Positions 22,600 to 35,559 of a DNA stretch of 64,000 bases are shown one piece after another. Position 1 is the stretch's first letter. Every line of letters begins with the position of its first letter. The notes beneath the pieces were generated by a model. It saw only the letters and a program-made list of their open reading frames with translations. It was not told the DNA's origin and ran no database searches. The stretch lies in assembly GCF_963678635.1 (NCBI RefSeq), contig NC_087071.1, positions 21,109,194-21,173,193 on the forward strand. The letters are read 5' to 3'. The position numbers and the translations under genes were made by a program. The stretch is from Symsagittifera roscoffensis. Lineage: Eukaryota; Xenacoelomorpha; Acoela; Convolutidae.

Positions 22600-24272
22600 A
22601 AGCATTAAATCTAAAGACTTTGGAGTTTGCAAAAAAATATCTCATAGAGGATTTTACCTATTCAGTTACACCTCCAAAGAAAGATATTTACACCTCGACT
22701 ATTTACTCTATAAGTTTTTCTATTTCTAATTTAAATCAGGTAGAAAGAAAGCAGTTGTTTTTTGCATGTCATGGAAAATCTTTCTTAATAAGCTCAGAAA
22801 TTTGAGAGTTTCACTCCATATCCGAACGTTCATATTTTACCGTGCATTCGTCACTAATGATACACATTTTTTTGAGTTTGTCTACAAAAACTAGTAACTA
22901 GCGGAGTACTTTAAGCAATTCAACATTTTTTCTTTTTGCAGTTGTTAAAGTTAATTTTTCTCACTCACAACTGCACGATGCTCAATAAGATCCCTTCCTT
23001 TGCTTTCAAATCGCTATCTATGTAAGATTTTTTCTATTGTTATGAAGAATTCTTTCCACAGTAAGATAATTTTAAAGGGACTTTTCTTGTTTCACTATAT
23101 GATAAAGTCCCAAACAAGGCAGGTAGAAAGAAAGCAGGTTTTTTTGTGTGTGGTGAAAACTTTTCTTAATCAGCTCATAAAAACAATATTTCTCTCCATT
23201 TCTGAACATTCGTTTTTTACTGTGCATTCGTCACAAATGATAAAAGTTTTTTTAGAATTTCTCTACATAAACTAGTTACTCGGGGAGTATTTCAAGCAAA
23301 TTATCAATTTTTCCCTTTGCAGTTGTTAACGTTGATTTTATATTTCACCCACAATTCCACGATGTTCATTAGTGTCCCTTCCTTTGTTTTGGATTGTTAT
23401 CTTTGTAAGCTTTTCTTCTACCATCATGAAGAGTCCACTCCACAGTTAAAGAAAACTCAAGGGACTTTTTCCTGTTGAAGCAAATGATAAAGTCTCAAAT
23501 TATTTTGATGTTTTGAAAATATAAATCTTGAAAACCATCTAATCAACTGTTAGTTCTCAGCTCAAAAACTTATTGAAAATTGTTTTCATAAGAGAAATGT
23601 TTGAAAACGAAGACAAAACTAACATAAAAATTCTTTCTTTTTTTTTTAACTTCAGATTTCTCAACGACTATGAATCTTAACAAAAAATGTTCGAGCTCTT
23701 TGAGTTTGGTCAAACCATTGTTGACACAGGCAATTTATTTCAAGATTTCATTCTCCTTTGCAGTGAGGGGTCGAATCTGAAGTTAGGATGGCTTGATAGT
23801 AGTATTTTTTTCATCCGCTTATTGCTTTATGTTGCAAATTAATATACCACATGGCCGTTCGCAAAATCATGATCCATAGGTGAGTGCTTGCTGAAAAAGG
23901 GTTCCAATACAAGATCGAGTCCAATGTTTTTAACGTCGTGAATGATATGATTCCGGGTTGCTGGTTTTCTTTATCCTTCTTTTCCCCAAGATAGATTTGC
24001 TTGGGTTTTTTGATTTGTCCCATTTGTTTTTCTATAGCAATTGGAAGCAGTAGCGTTTTTGGAACCAACAAATTCCGCCAAAGGTTTAATTTATATTCCG
24101 TGAAAACTTTTTGTTTGGAGGCTGAGAGCCGACTAATCACTAGAAGAGATTTGAAAAAAAAAACGGTAAATGGAAATTGTTAGAGAATAGAGAATTTATA
24201 TGACTCACTTTAAATTCAAAATAAGAAACTTTTACTTTATAGTGTGTCGAGTAGGTGTTAAACTTGTTTGGA
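22600..24272 (+). pseudogene. Decayed spliced gene of unknown function, copy A (3'-truncated)
   Basis: Sequence shared with copies at 28.4-31.1 and 32.6-35.3 kb. Exon-like pieces include a segment starting LEFAKKYLIEDF near 22619, a short segment after TTTTTGCAG near 22941 that is repeated after CCCTTTGCAG near 23323, and FLNDYES...FELFEFGQT near 23658. A 385-bp internal tandem duplication accounts for the repeated exon (22740-23122 against 23122-23510). Stops interrupt several pieces. A conserved minus-strand reading at 24140-23811 may be incidental. The copy is cut at about 24272, where gypsy sequence begins abruptly. No family recognised. Confidence 0.45.
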
Positions 24273-25038
24273 ATTAAATGATTGAAAGTGTCTATTGAAA
24301 TTAGTTTCTAGATACGCGATTGAAGTTTTTCGTGAAAATGTTAGGGATTGTGATAATCAATCAGAGGGTTGTCAGTTTGCTACTTTCTTTAATAATTTAG
24401 ATTTGAGAACAAAAATCTATAATCGCTTCTTGGTTGTTTTCGGAGTCGAAATGACTGGCGTTGGTGTGTTTTTTTTATTTCAGGTGTTAGAGTTTTATTT
24501 TGCAGTTTACGATAGTTTCTTTATTTTGTCTTTGGATTTTTAGGATGTTTTTCTGATATGCTTTTTATTTTTTACTTGGTGATTGTGGTAGTTCGAACGA
24601 AAATTTAATTGATTCAGGAACATTATTTATTTTGTTTCAGTAGAGCGTAATCCTGTAAACTAGTATTAGTGTGTTGGCATACGAAGAGCGTATTTGTGGG
24701 TAGTATGAAAAAAAATGTTTTTATGTTGTTTCATTTCCTTTTGATTTGGTCAATTTTCCTTATGTTACATCGGTGGGTTTTTCTATGATTTGCTGAGGCT
24801 GTTTCAAATAAGTGGTAGCTTTTTTGGAGTTCCTACTTTGAGATCGGAATTTGATGCAAAATCGTGACTTTATTTGCGACTGAATGTTTTTTCTTTGTAG
24901 TAATTTGCTTGCAGTTTTTTGACAAAATTCGTTGTGTTTTTTGTCCTGCTTAAAATCTATTCCATGTGGTTGCCGGAAGCCTATTTCAAATTTTGTGGGC
25001 GATGAAATAGATCTTCATTATGAGTTTGAAGTATTAAG

Positions 25039-25345
25039 TTATAACAGGTTGAGATAGAGTGTTTGATTGGTTAAAAATGTTCCTTTGCTTTTTTGAGGAG
25101 TTGTAAAAGTAATTGGTTTGCGTGGTTTCTGGTTAAAAACTATTTTTAAGTGAATAATCCAAATGGTGTCGTAATTTGAGAATTGCTTGCTATAATTTAA
25201 ATAATAGAATTTTATATCTATTGACCATTCTATATGTTTTTTTATCATCTCCGTTAATGACACATCAGAGAATTTCTGGTAAATAACGGTTCATAACTTC
25301 AAGAAGTCTATTTGCCCATGGAGCAAGTGAGGTTCTAGAGTTCTG
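25039..25345 (-). pseudogene. Integrase fragment of gypsy copy 3
   Basis: Minus-strand translation gives the segment around the catalytic Glu (APWAN.L..VMNRYLPE) in one frame, then the 74-residue frame 25263-25039 with KKHIEWSIDIKFYYLNY. This matches C.INGD..K..EWS.D.K in the element-1 integrase. A frameshift separates the two parts. The C-terminal part ends in a Lys/Thr-rich tail. Confidence 0.65.
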
Positions 25346-26416
25346 TTTCATATTATATAATTAGGCTGAGCGTAACAAGCATTGTTGTGTGGTACAGAAT
25401 TTAGTGTAAAGTAATGTTTAAGTGCGTCTAAAATGACAAGTGTCTATGCAATTTTTACTGAGGATAGTGATATAGGGCCTTTTGTATCGAATGAGATCCT
25501 GTGCTTGAAATCAAATCTTTGTCCTGTATATCTTGTTTTATTCCTGCATTTACTCTTTGGTGTGGGAAGTTTTTTTATTCCATTTTAGCGCTTTTTGGAA
25601 GTAGAAGTTCAGAGTGGAATTATGATAATTTTTTTTCTGATCCAATATGTTTTTTTTTGTATTTAATGAGTGTGACGTATGAAATGCTATTAGTAACAAA
25701 ATTAGTGGTAGACAGCGTATTTTTGTATCTGTCTAATGAGATTCTAATATGTCGGTTTTTTTCGTTTTTCATGTGGGGTAATTGGTTGTGCAAAAAAAAC
25801 ATCTGAGTAATGTTTTGTTTCCCAAAATTGTGATAACGACTTTTGAATTTTTCGTTTTGTTTTCTGTCACAATTTCATTAAGTCAGTTGTTGAGTTGAAT
25901 GTGCATTGCAATAATGTGTTTTGATTTTCTTGACACGATGAAGAGATTTTATCTATGGGTGTTTGAAATCAAATGTTTTGTTTGTGGTATGTTTTCATAT
26001 GCTAAGATTATGGTATCTAGTTTTTTCCTATTCAGGAAATTGATGTTTTTCGTTGATTAAATTTATTGTCGTCTATTTTCGTAAGGATTGTTTTGGTAAT
26101 CTAAGTATAGTGGAAAAGGTTCTAGATGATCTATTTAATCATTATCAGAGTCATTTTCAACTGCATATTTACAATCTAGTCTAAATAATTGATGTATGTT
26201 TGGTCAGAAAAGTTTTATTTTCTTCAAAAAAAGCTTGATGTTATAAGGTCCATGCAGGAAAATTTTTCTGGCCTGATATTTTGTAAATTGGTTTAGGATA
26301 TATTTGATTGTATATATGTATTTGCTGATAAAAGTTTATCCATGAAAAAGAATTCTTGTAAGTTCTTTTCATTAGATATTGTTTGAAGTTTTAAAGTTGC
26401 GTCTTTTTTTTTGAGT

Positions 26417-27174
26417 TTAGGGTGCAAATGTATTTCTTTCAATAATATGTCCAAAACATTCTACCCGGCTGAGGAAAAAATGTGATTTATTTGAGGCTGG
26501 TTTTATTTTTTCATTTAACAAAAGTTGGTAATATGTATCTAAGATTTTGAACATTTCTTGTTTCGTTTTTGACTGCATGAAAACATCATCTATATATGAG
26601 ATACCGTTTTTACTTAAGACTAGTGGTCTAAAAATTTTACTCATATATATCGAAAATTTTCTTGTCCGAATGAGAAGCCATAGAATAATCTCATAAATTC
26701 ATACTGTTGGATTTCAATGACAAAATTTGTTAGCAGCGTGATTGCTCATCTGGTGTAATTTGATTGTATACACTGCTCATATCTGCTGTTTCATGATATC
26801 AACCGTTGATTTCTGTGAGAGTTACGTGCATTATTTTTATTAGCCAATTGTCTTTCGATTTGTCAATTAGAGAGTTTAGATATCGTGCATCTAATTCTAT
26901 CTTAAGAGGTTCGTTTTCGCAAGATTAATGACTGGGCTGATGAATGTATTTCATTTGATTTGTTTCTTTTTTGAATGGCAAAATTTTTTCACCTTGTTCA
27001 AGAACAACTAGTAGTCTGTTTACTTTGTCTAGCAATTTTTTGTCTACCTCACTTGCGCGTTGTTTTATGAAGTTTGCATTAGATATAAATGGAAGATTTA
27101 ACGTTGGAGGTATCTTTCGGATATCAAATTTTGATGTTGCGTTACCAGTGGATAATTTAACATTAAATCTTTAG
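26417..27174 (-). pseudogene. Reverse transcriptase fragment of gypsy copy 3 with YIDD box
   Basis: The frame 26644-26417 carries SYIDDVFMQSKTKQEMFKIL, the YxDD catalytic box with its following helix, then a segment ending F..S.VECFGHII, typical of gypsy RT palm and thumb (L.K..F....V.FLGH.V). The fingers region is readable between 27174 and 26850 in other frames (KPH.AN-like and LDAR.LNSLID motifs). This is the clearest RT signature in the window. The open reading frame is broken, so no active enzyme is encoded. Confidence 0.8.
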
Positions 27175-29618
27175 TTGTTAAATTTCTTGTTGATTTATTT
27201 GAGAGTGTTGAAAGTTGAACAATATTTAAATTGTTAGTGCTTAATTGAGTAGTTCGAAATTTCAATGCAGTTTTGAAATATGGGTTTTTTGGAAGACAAG
27301 TAGAGTTCCGTTTTGTTTCAATTGTGATAATTTGATTAAATTATTCTTCGACTATATTATAGTTAGATCTTACATAACTGTTTCTGTACTGATTCTTCCG
27401 GCTATTTGATCAATTATATCTGTTTTGTGAATAAAAATGTGAATTTCGTCTATCTAGAGATCGATCACAAATATCGTTGGAATATGTTCATTGTGATATG
27501 CTTTTACCTAGCTAGGCGAGAATGGTTTTCGCGAACTGTTTTAATTGAATAATTTCATTTGGTCAGTTCTGATTTTCTCCATGTCTTGGTAAAAAAAAAT
27601 ATTTTCGGTTCTTCATCAATTGTGTTAAATCATTCAGTTATTTTTGTCTATTCGGCAACACTATGCGGCGAAAAACAACATGTTTTGACTGAGGGTTTTT
27701 TTTTGAAATTCGGTTCCTAGGTATATATCTAGGATTGGAGTAATTTTTTGCTAAATTGTTATCGGAGTCTTGAGTGTTATTTATTTGTGACGTAGTTGTC
27801 TGATTCTAGTTGCTTCTTCTAGTTTTATTGTGGTTTCTGCTTATTCTTATTTATTATTTAGTATGCTTTTCGTATCAGAGTTTCTATTGTTACAGCGAGT
27901 TGTTTTATATTTTCACTTGGGGTCTGCAAATTTCCTTGCATAAAACTCTTTGATGTTGTTTGTATCTTCCGGAGTCAAATATCATTGAAAACTTTGTGTA
28001 AATCGTTTCCAAACGGATTTAAACAGAAAATCATTTTTGATCAAGACCATCGAGTGTGGTTTGTATCAGAGCTGTAGGTCTATGATTCAATTTTAGTTAA
28101 GTGGTGTGCTCATGCATTTTGGGCCTATATTCATTATTAGATATGCTGTGACAGCGTTTATATAATCATGTACAGAAATTTCAGGGTCTAGTCTTCTGAA
28201 AACCAAAAATGGTTTTCATCTGATGATAAAGATGATCATTGCATAAGGTATGGAATCATCGTCATTTGGAATGATACTGCTGAATGTAGTATTTAAATAA
28301 AATTTGTCAGTTGATTTTTGGCAGTTTCATAATGTTCAAAATGATAGGGTAGAGGAAATGTTCAAAAAAATAAAATTAATATCTCATTGAATCAAGATGG
28401 TAACCCAAAAATTTATCTTAATCAGCTCGTAAAAATCAAAATTTTTCTCCATTTTTGAAAACTCATTTTTTACTGTGCATTGGTCACAAATGATAAAAGT
28501 TTTTTTAGAATTTCTCTACATAAACTAGTTACTCGGGGAGTATTTCAAGCAAACTATCAATTTTTCCCTTTGCAGTTGTTAAGGTTGATTTTTTATTTCA
28601 CCCGCAATTCCACGATGTTTACTAAGATCCCTTCTTTTGTTTTGGATTGTTATCTATGTAAGCTTTTCTTCTTTCATTATGAGGAGTCCACTCCACAGTT
28701 AGAGAAATTTCAGGGGAGTTTTCTTGTTTAAGCAAATGATAAAGTCTCAAGTTGTTTTGATGTTCTGCAATTAAAAATCTTGAAATAGAACTAACCCAAC
28801 TGTTAGTTCTCAGCTCTAAAAACTATTGAAAATTGTTTTTAAAAGAGAAATGTTTAAAAAAGAAGACAAAAATAACATAAAAATTCTTTTTTTTTCAACT
28901 TCAGATTTCTCAACGACTATGAATCTAAACAACAATTGTTCGAGCTCTTTGAATTCGATCATACATAAGCAAATTGTTTCAAGACTTCATTCTCCTTTGT
29001 AGTGAGGAGTTGAATCTGAAGTTAGGATGGCTTGTTCGTTTTTTTTATTCATCCGCCTATTGTTTTATGTTGCAAAATATTGCTTGCTGGAATAGGGTTT
29101 AATTTTAAGATCGAGTCCAATTTTTTTTAATTTCGTGAATGATATGATTAGGGATTGCTGATTTTCTTTATCCTTCTTTTCCCCAAGATAGACTTGCTGG
29201 GGTTTTTCGATTTGTCTCGTTTGTTTTTCTATAGCAATTGGAAGCAATGCTAATAGCAATGTTTTCCGTTGTAGGGTTTTTGGAACCAACAAAATCCCCC
29301 AAAGCTTTAATTTATATAACCACATAGTGGGAATGGTATACTTCCATGAAAACATTTTGTTTGGTGACTGAGAGCCGACTGATCACTAGAAGAGATTTGA
29401 AGGAAAAAAACGATAACTGGAAAATTTCAGAGAATAGAGATTTTATATGACTCACTGTAATTTCAAAATACGAAACTTTTACCATATATGGTATGTCGAG
29501 TAGGTGATAAACTTAATATGGATGTTGCATATGGGTTGGAACTAAGATGAAAGATTTTCATTGTACTCAAAAATCATTTTTAAGAAAGAAAAGTCAGTGA
29601 CATGTCAAGCCTATCCCA

Positions 29619-29813
29619 ATGTTTTTCGAATTACATTTCATATCCTTTTTTGAAAATGTCTCAGACACTTTGCATGACATTTTCATTGTAACTGCAGACT
29701 ACTGTGTATTTGACCACACATCGCTCTACTCGTTTGACAACAGCAATCTAATACCACTTCCACATAGTATTAATTGGACAATCGCTCGATCAAATTTTGA
29801 AACGATTAGGTGA
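29619..29813 (+). pseudogene. Conserved exon-like piece, unknown family (copy B)
   Basis: The open stretch contains LHD.FIVTADYCVFDHTSLYSF, then NLIPLP...NWTIAR...ETIR. The corresponding piece of copy C at 33696-33835 reads VTPDYCVSDHASLYSFEN..LMPIP and IIARPFFAAIR. Differences are mostly conservative (Asp/Glu, Thr/Ala, Ile/Leu) and there are no indels across about 45 codons, which indicates former protein coding. Function unknown. Confidence 0.5.
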
Positions 29814-30802
29814 AACATTTCGCTTGCCAAATTCATGATTGTTTTTTTTTCGCGTTTTTTTTTGAATACAGACTTCATTCCAATGTTATATAATCACGTG
29901 GTAACGTACTCAATCAACAGAACCAAGCTGTCGAACACCGTTTAGGAATACCAGAAGAATCAACAGTGTTGCAAAGAAACGCCTACTGCGAAAAAGCTCA
30001 AAAGACATCATCTAAGCTTTGTCCGAAAGCTCTATTCCATCCAGACTCTCGGATCAGCGTTTTCGAAAAGATTCGAAAAATTCAAACCTCGAAGTATGAA
30101 CCTGATTTGTTGAAAATTGTTAATTTTTCCCATGTTTATTTTTCTATGAAAAGTGAGCGTGTCATTTCTTCTTTTTTTAAAAAAGTTAACTTCATAAAAT
30201 ATCTGTAGTTCATCTTGAACAGTTTTTAAACATATAAACTTATCACTTTGTGAATATTTTTTAACAAAAAACTTTCGCTGGGTGCAATTTTTTTTTAAGT
30301 AAATGTGCAAATTTCGAAAACTGTTTTGACTTAATTAAAAAGAGTTCGAAACTTCTGTTATATTTTAGCAAGATCTAAAACTAAATGTGAATCGGTGGTA
30401 CAAAAAATGTTAAAGTATTGCTTGGAAAACTTTAATTTTGACAACTTTGCTTGCCATTCCTTGTCTGTTACATTGCTTTTTTTGATGTTTTGTACAAGAT
30501 CAATGTTGAAATTATATTTCTTAAAGATAAAAAGCAGCACAAGACTCCTTATACATTTTGCAAGGTGCACAAAAATTAATGATTAATCTATCATAAGTGC
30601 AAAAAATATATTCAATTTCTTATCGGTTGTGCAAAAAAATATTTTAAAAAACTAAAACAATAATCTTTCTTTTTTCATTTTCTTAAGATGTGTGCAGAAT
30701 ATTGTTGTGAAAATCATGCAAATCCCTATTTAGTGTTTTAGTGTTTTACACTCGTATGCGTTTTTATTTTACCAACTTGTGCAGTAAAATCAACATTATC
30801 AC

Positions 30803-31078
30803 GTGAAAATAAAAATACTAATTAGAGAAATTAAATTAAAAGCACAAGACAACAAACAAAATATGTACAAAATAAAAAGCTGTCGAGCAGCTGAATTGTT
30901 AAAATTGTGCAAATTATCAATGGAGCGCTCAGCTAGTCCTGAACCTGGAGATTCAATTGGTTTGTTAGGAGTAAATTTTGCAGAAATCATTTTTCGAAAG
31001 CTTGCAAAATTTCTTTCTCAGGTTGGTTTTCATCGTTTGAGCACTGACGAGCCAAAAAATTATTTTAACAATGTGTAG
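30803..31078 (+). pseudogene. Conserved terminal exon-like piece, unknown family (copy B)
   Basis: Reads MYKIKSCRAAELLKLCKLSM followed by ERSASPEPGDSIG. Copy C has YKVKSCQTAELSKFGKFSME and PKASLESGDSFG at 35066-35269. Codon comparison shows A/G and C/T changes concentrated in third positions (AAA/AAG, AGC/AGT, GAA/GAG), a sign of past purifying selection. A possible acceptor TTGTGCAG lies at 30784. No domain recognised. Confidence 0.5.
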
Positions 31079-31079
31079 A

Positions 31080-32590
31080 CTGGCCAATTTTCAACAATTT
31101 CCAAAAAAACATACATTCAGATTCAATTACTTTTTTTGGAGGAAACGTGAAATCTTCTATGACGTCTGGTTGAAAGACCAATTTTTGTTTATGATGTCTT
31201 TGTTTGTGAAAATTTTTCTACTTCCTTTTTTGAGGAACCGCTTGTTTTACTCAATTTTCGCACAGAGTCATACGGAGTTTTACTATTAGAATCGAGTTTT
31301 AGTCTTACCTGTTTTAGATTTTGAAAAAGATCGACGTTCCTCTGTCTTTTTTTCGGCATTTTTGTTAATAACAAGATTAGGTGGAAATCCAATGGCTTAA
31401 AAAATGGTATAAGTAAGGTATGTGGAAAGGTTTCATTTTTTTAGCTTTAGTGTACAAACAAATCTACATAAGATTTTGTCTCTTAATTGTCCAATATAAT
31501 ATTGACAGACTGACAAAAAAATTCTGGGAAAATTCCAAGCTTGCATTTACACTGTGAAAAGATTTAAATTTCTTTTTTTTCCTTCTTTTTTTTTCAGTAA
31601 TTTTGGAATCGATTTTTTGTGATTAATAATTTTGATAATGGAATTAGAAAAAAAAAGATTTATGTTTTGTCAATTGTGTGAGTTCTGAAATTTCTATGTG
31701 AAAATGTTCACGTCTACTCTTCAGACATCCTGTAGTCGGCCTCGGAGCAAAATAACTAGACACTCCTTAAATAACAGCTTAACTTTTTTTGGATTTTGGA
31801 GGATGAATTGTTTTTAAATTTTTTGAGAAAATTTTTGAAATAAGGGGAGCATAGAAATGAAATGTTTTTTATCGTCCAAAAACTATCTCTGTTCCTGTGG
31901 ATAAACAAAACTTGGTTAGAACTGAATCAGTGTTTGTGCAATATCTAAGCAAATCACCTCTTTTTGGATATAAATCAATGAGTAAAACACCATAAGGATC
32001 AGATGTGGCGTCTCGGTACTAGTCTGTTAAATGAGTTCTCAGTCCTTATTGCTGGCTCTTTGCACATGCTTTCCAAAAAAACTGCTTTCTGATTTTTCAT
32101 TACAAACAAAATTTTTCTGATATACAACCTTATAGCATTCATCAAACATCTCATTCTCAGACAAGGATATAATTTTTAAACATTTAAACATTTGAAACCG
32201 AAAATAGTGCTATAAGATAAACAGGATGTGCAAATTGTCTAAAAAACATCGTGTCCGTGCTCAGTTTTCAAATGTTTTCCTTTCTGCACTGCGAAAAATT
32301 GTGCATGACAAATTGAGCTGCTGCTACAGCTCCAACAACATTTTTTACGTTTGAATATCAAATTTCGAGCTAGCGAACTTGTGGACAAGCGCTGCCATCA
32401 AAATTTGTAACCTCAGAAAGAGGGAACATCCCACAAATTGTCAGTTCTTATCAACCCCATTCTTTGCTTTTAATGCACACTATTCCAAAACAACCAAATT
32501 CATTATGTAAACTGTTTACTCTGAATCTGTTGGTTAAATTGATTAGGAATCGGACGATTCATATAATGTTGAATCAAATATTTTAACATA
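31080..32590. other. Intergenic AT-rich sequence, no recognisable feature
   Basis: Between unknown-gene copies B and C. Only short overlapping open frames, no motif or clear repeat. Nothing supportable. Confidence 0.55.
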
Positions 32591-32599
32591 AAAGCAAAA

Positions 32600-35270
32600 A
32601 AGCAAACTAGTCACCTGACCAAGAATACAAGAAATGGGAAAGATAGGTGAAACATAACAATATTGACGTCCTATTTGTGTAGTAGACATTTCAGATCCAG
32701 TAAAATCATGTAGAACTACATGAATTCTAAAGATTTTGGAGTTCGGAGAAAAAAGTTCATACAGGAATTTATCTATCCAATTAGACTTCCTAAAGAAAAT
32801 TTTTTTAAATTTCCTTCATATTCATTTCCAGGTCCTACACAAAACAAGTAGATTGAAAGCATGTTTTTTGTATTTGGTGAAACATCTCCCATAATTAGGT
32901 CAGAGATTTCAGAATTTCACTTCATTTCTAAATATTAAAATTTCAATGTAACTCTCTCTTAATGATATAATTTTTTGAAATTCTTCACCTAAAGTAAAAA
33001 ATAAGGTAGTTTATCTTTTTATCTTTTTTTTCCCTTCCACGCATTTTATCTTTTTCTTCCCTTTGTAGTGGTAAAGGTTGATTAATTTTTTTGTCTCCCG
33101 TTTCCACGAAACTCATTAAGGTTCATTCCTTTGCTTTCGATCGATATTTTTGTAATTTTTTTTTACCATTATATAGAACCCATTCCGCAGTTAAAGCATA
33201 TTATAGTGTCTTTTCTTGTTTAACAATATGATGAAGTCCCGATTTATTTTGATGTTAAAAAAATAATTTTTATGAAAAAAAACAACTGTTCCAACTGCTC
33301 AGCTCAAGTAATTATTGAAAAGTGATTTCAGAAATGAGAGAATTGAAAAACACCATACAGCAATAACATTAGTAATCAAAACTAATTTTCTTTACAGTTC
33401 TCAATGAGCATAATTTCTACCAGAATTTGGTCGAGATCAATGAATTCGATCAAATTATAGTTGAAATCGGCATTTTTTAAAGACTCCATTCCCCTTTGCA
33501 GTGAGGAGTCGAACCGAATGGGTGTTAAACTAAAAATGGACATTGTATATAGGTTGGAAATAAAAAAAGTACTTAATTGTACCTTAAAATTGCTTTTAAC
33601 AAAGAAAATTCAGTGATGACATCTGCTCTCTGTCAAGCGTATCCTAATTTTTTTGGACTTTTTTTCAAATCCATTTTTTTTCTATCTCATACAAGTTGCA
33701 TGACAAGTTCCTTGTTACTCCAGACTATTGTGTATCTGACCACGCATCGCTCTACTCATTTGAGAATTGCAACCTAATGCCAATTCCTTTTGAAAGTATT
33801 TGGATCATCGCTAGACCATTTTTTGCAGCGATCAGATTAAACATTTCACTTGCGATATTTTTGATTGTATTTTACATGGTACAGTTACAGACTTCTTTCC
33901 AATGCTGCATCTTCAAGTGGTAACGTACGCAATCAACTGAACCAGGCTGTCGAACACAATTTAAGATGAAAAACACTAGAAAACTAATAGTTTTGCAAAG
34001 AAACGGCTACTGCAAATAAAATTCAAAAGACTTCATGTAAGCTATCTTCAGAAGCTTGCTTCCACTCAGAATATTGGATCAGCATTTTCGTGCAAGGATT
34101 CAAAAAATCAAAATTTAAGTGCGAATCTAGCTCGGTGAAAGTTGTGAATTTTTTTGGTTGTAATGGTTTTTTTCAAAAAAAAAAAGAGCGTGTCTCTCTC
34201 TTTTTCTAACTGAAAAACAAAATGAAAAACATAAATGTAGTTCGCCTTAATCAGCTTCTAAAACATAGTGTTTCATCATATGTGGATAACGTGAGCAAAA
34301 GACTTTCAAAAGTTTTGCAGGAAGCATTTTTTTTTTGAATTTTTCAACAAATATGCAAGGTTTGTTACAAATATAAAATTACTAAAGTTGCAAAGTGCGT
34401 AAAAATTTTCGATTTAAATTTTTTACAGGTTGCAAAAAAATTCGATTTTTTTAACAAACGAAGCAAATTTTCTCTTAAAATTTTAACAGAAGTACAAAAA
34501 ACATTTGAGAAACTTTTCTTGCAAGATGCAATTTTTTTGTGCTTTTTTGAAAATGTACAGGCAAAAACTGAATTTAATTTTTTTGTGGAAGAAAATTGCT
34601 AAAAAAGTGAAAAGAAAGTTCCGATATGGATGCTTTCGAATGCTCTTCCGTATATTATATTTTGTTTTTATTGATGTTTTGAACACGATCAATGCAGAAA
34701 CTGATTTTCCTAATGACAAAACACAGAACAAAGAAGTTCATTTTTTTATGTTTCGATTGTTGAAAATGCAAAAAAAAACAGTGCTTTTTTTTGATAATGC
34801 TGGAAAAGGAACGAAATTTTTTTCATTATGTGTGTTTAAAAATTTGTGAAAAAATTGTGCAATATGCAGGAACTGTAATGAATACTTTATTATCAGTGCA
34901 TAAATTGTAAATATTTCTTTATCAGACGATCAAGAAACGGTTAAATATTTCTATAAAACCGTATCTTTTTTAAGTTATCTTAAATTGTGTGCAGTATAAA
35001 TGTTTATGCAACTTCCATAGATATTTAGGTTTTTACGCTCGTATGCTCTTTTATTTGAACAACTTTTGTTTCAAAGTCAACCTTATCACCTGGAATTAAA
35101 ACTACTAGTTGAAACAAAAACAATTTCCAACTCACAAGAAGAGAATCAAGTTATTTACAAAGTAAAGAGTTGTCAAACAGCTGAGTTATCGAAATTTGGC
35201 AAGTTCTCAATGGAGCCCAAAGCTAGTCTTGAGTCTGGAGATTCATTTGGTGGTTTCATTGGTGGCTAGT
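32600..35270 (+). pseudogene. Decayed spliced gene of unknown function, copy C
   Basis: Third copy, without adjacent gypsy sequence. It carries LEFGEKKFIQEFIYPI near 32748 (against LEFAKKYLIEDFTYSV in copy A), a degraded short exon near 33070, VLNEHNFYQNLVEINEFDQ near 33398, DYCVSDHASLYSF at 33696 onward, and a terminal piece at 35066-35269. The region equivalent to 29966-30208 of copy B is frameshifted and contains stops (34000-34140). More diverged from A and B than they are from each other, so it predates the 6.2-kb tandem duplication. Confidence 0.45.
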
Positions 35271-35559
35271 CCTCTATATTATATCCTATTGGTATATGAT
35301 TGATACACGCAATGACCAAAATGGATAAAACTTGTTTTTTTTACAGAAAAATCTGCAGATTTGAGATCTGATGCAATATTAAGTAGTAAAACTTCCATTA
35401 TAAAATTAAAATAATGTATCATTATGCTCTTTGTTCTGCAAAATTTCTATAATGATTTTCTTCATTTTAAAAACTTAACCGAAAACCTCCATAACTTTTT
35501 TTTGGCTCAAATTTCATAATTGCTATTTATAATCGAAAACAGGTTGTACTCAGATAATC

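Larger units (their letters stand above)
24272..28405 (-). mobile_element. Decayed Ty3/gypsy pol copy 3 (tandem duplicate of copy 2)
   Basis: Aligned with copy 2 at a constant offset of about 6.2 kb (for example 19298 and 25501). It begins at about 24272 inside the integrase 3' region and ends at about 28405 inside gag, joining the unknown gene at a point equivalent to 23160. The ends are therefore duplication and deletion breakpoints, not LTRs. The minus strand carries integrase C-terminus (25263-25039), RT palm with YIDD (26644-26417) and RT fingers (27174-26850). A block near 25328-25765 is identical to 19125-19562, while the flanks differ by roughly 10-15 percent. Confidence 0.75.
28406..31078 (+). 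pseudogene. Decayed spliced gene of unknown function, copy B
   Basis: The longest copy of the family. It contains the exon-like LLRLIFYFTRNSTMFTKIP after CCCTTTGCAG (28576), FLNDYESKQQLFELFEFD (28905), a long open piece 29619-29813 and a second at 29966-30208, and a terminal-exon-like piece 30803-31078. Comparison with copy C (32.6-35.3 kb) shows conserved amino acids with many third-position changes in the last pieces, so it once coded for protein. Stops occur in at least one of these segments (29 kb zone), so this copy may be dead. No recognised domain. Confidence 0.45.

Noticed and set aside
23811-29355. Minus-strand open frames conserved between 24140-23811 and 29355-29065
   Set aside because: They lie in duplicated DNA, so similarity alone is not evidence of coding. 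No domain, and the better-supported exons there are on the plus strand.
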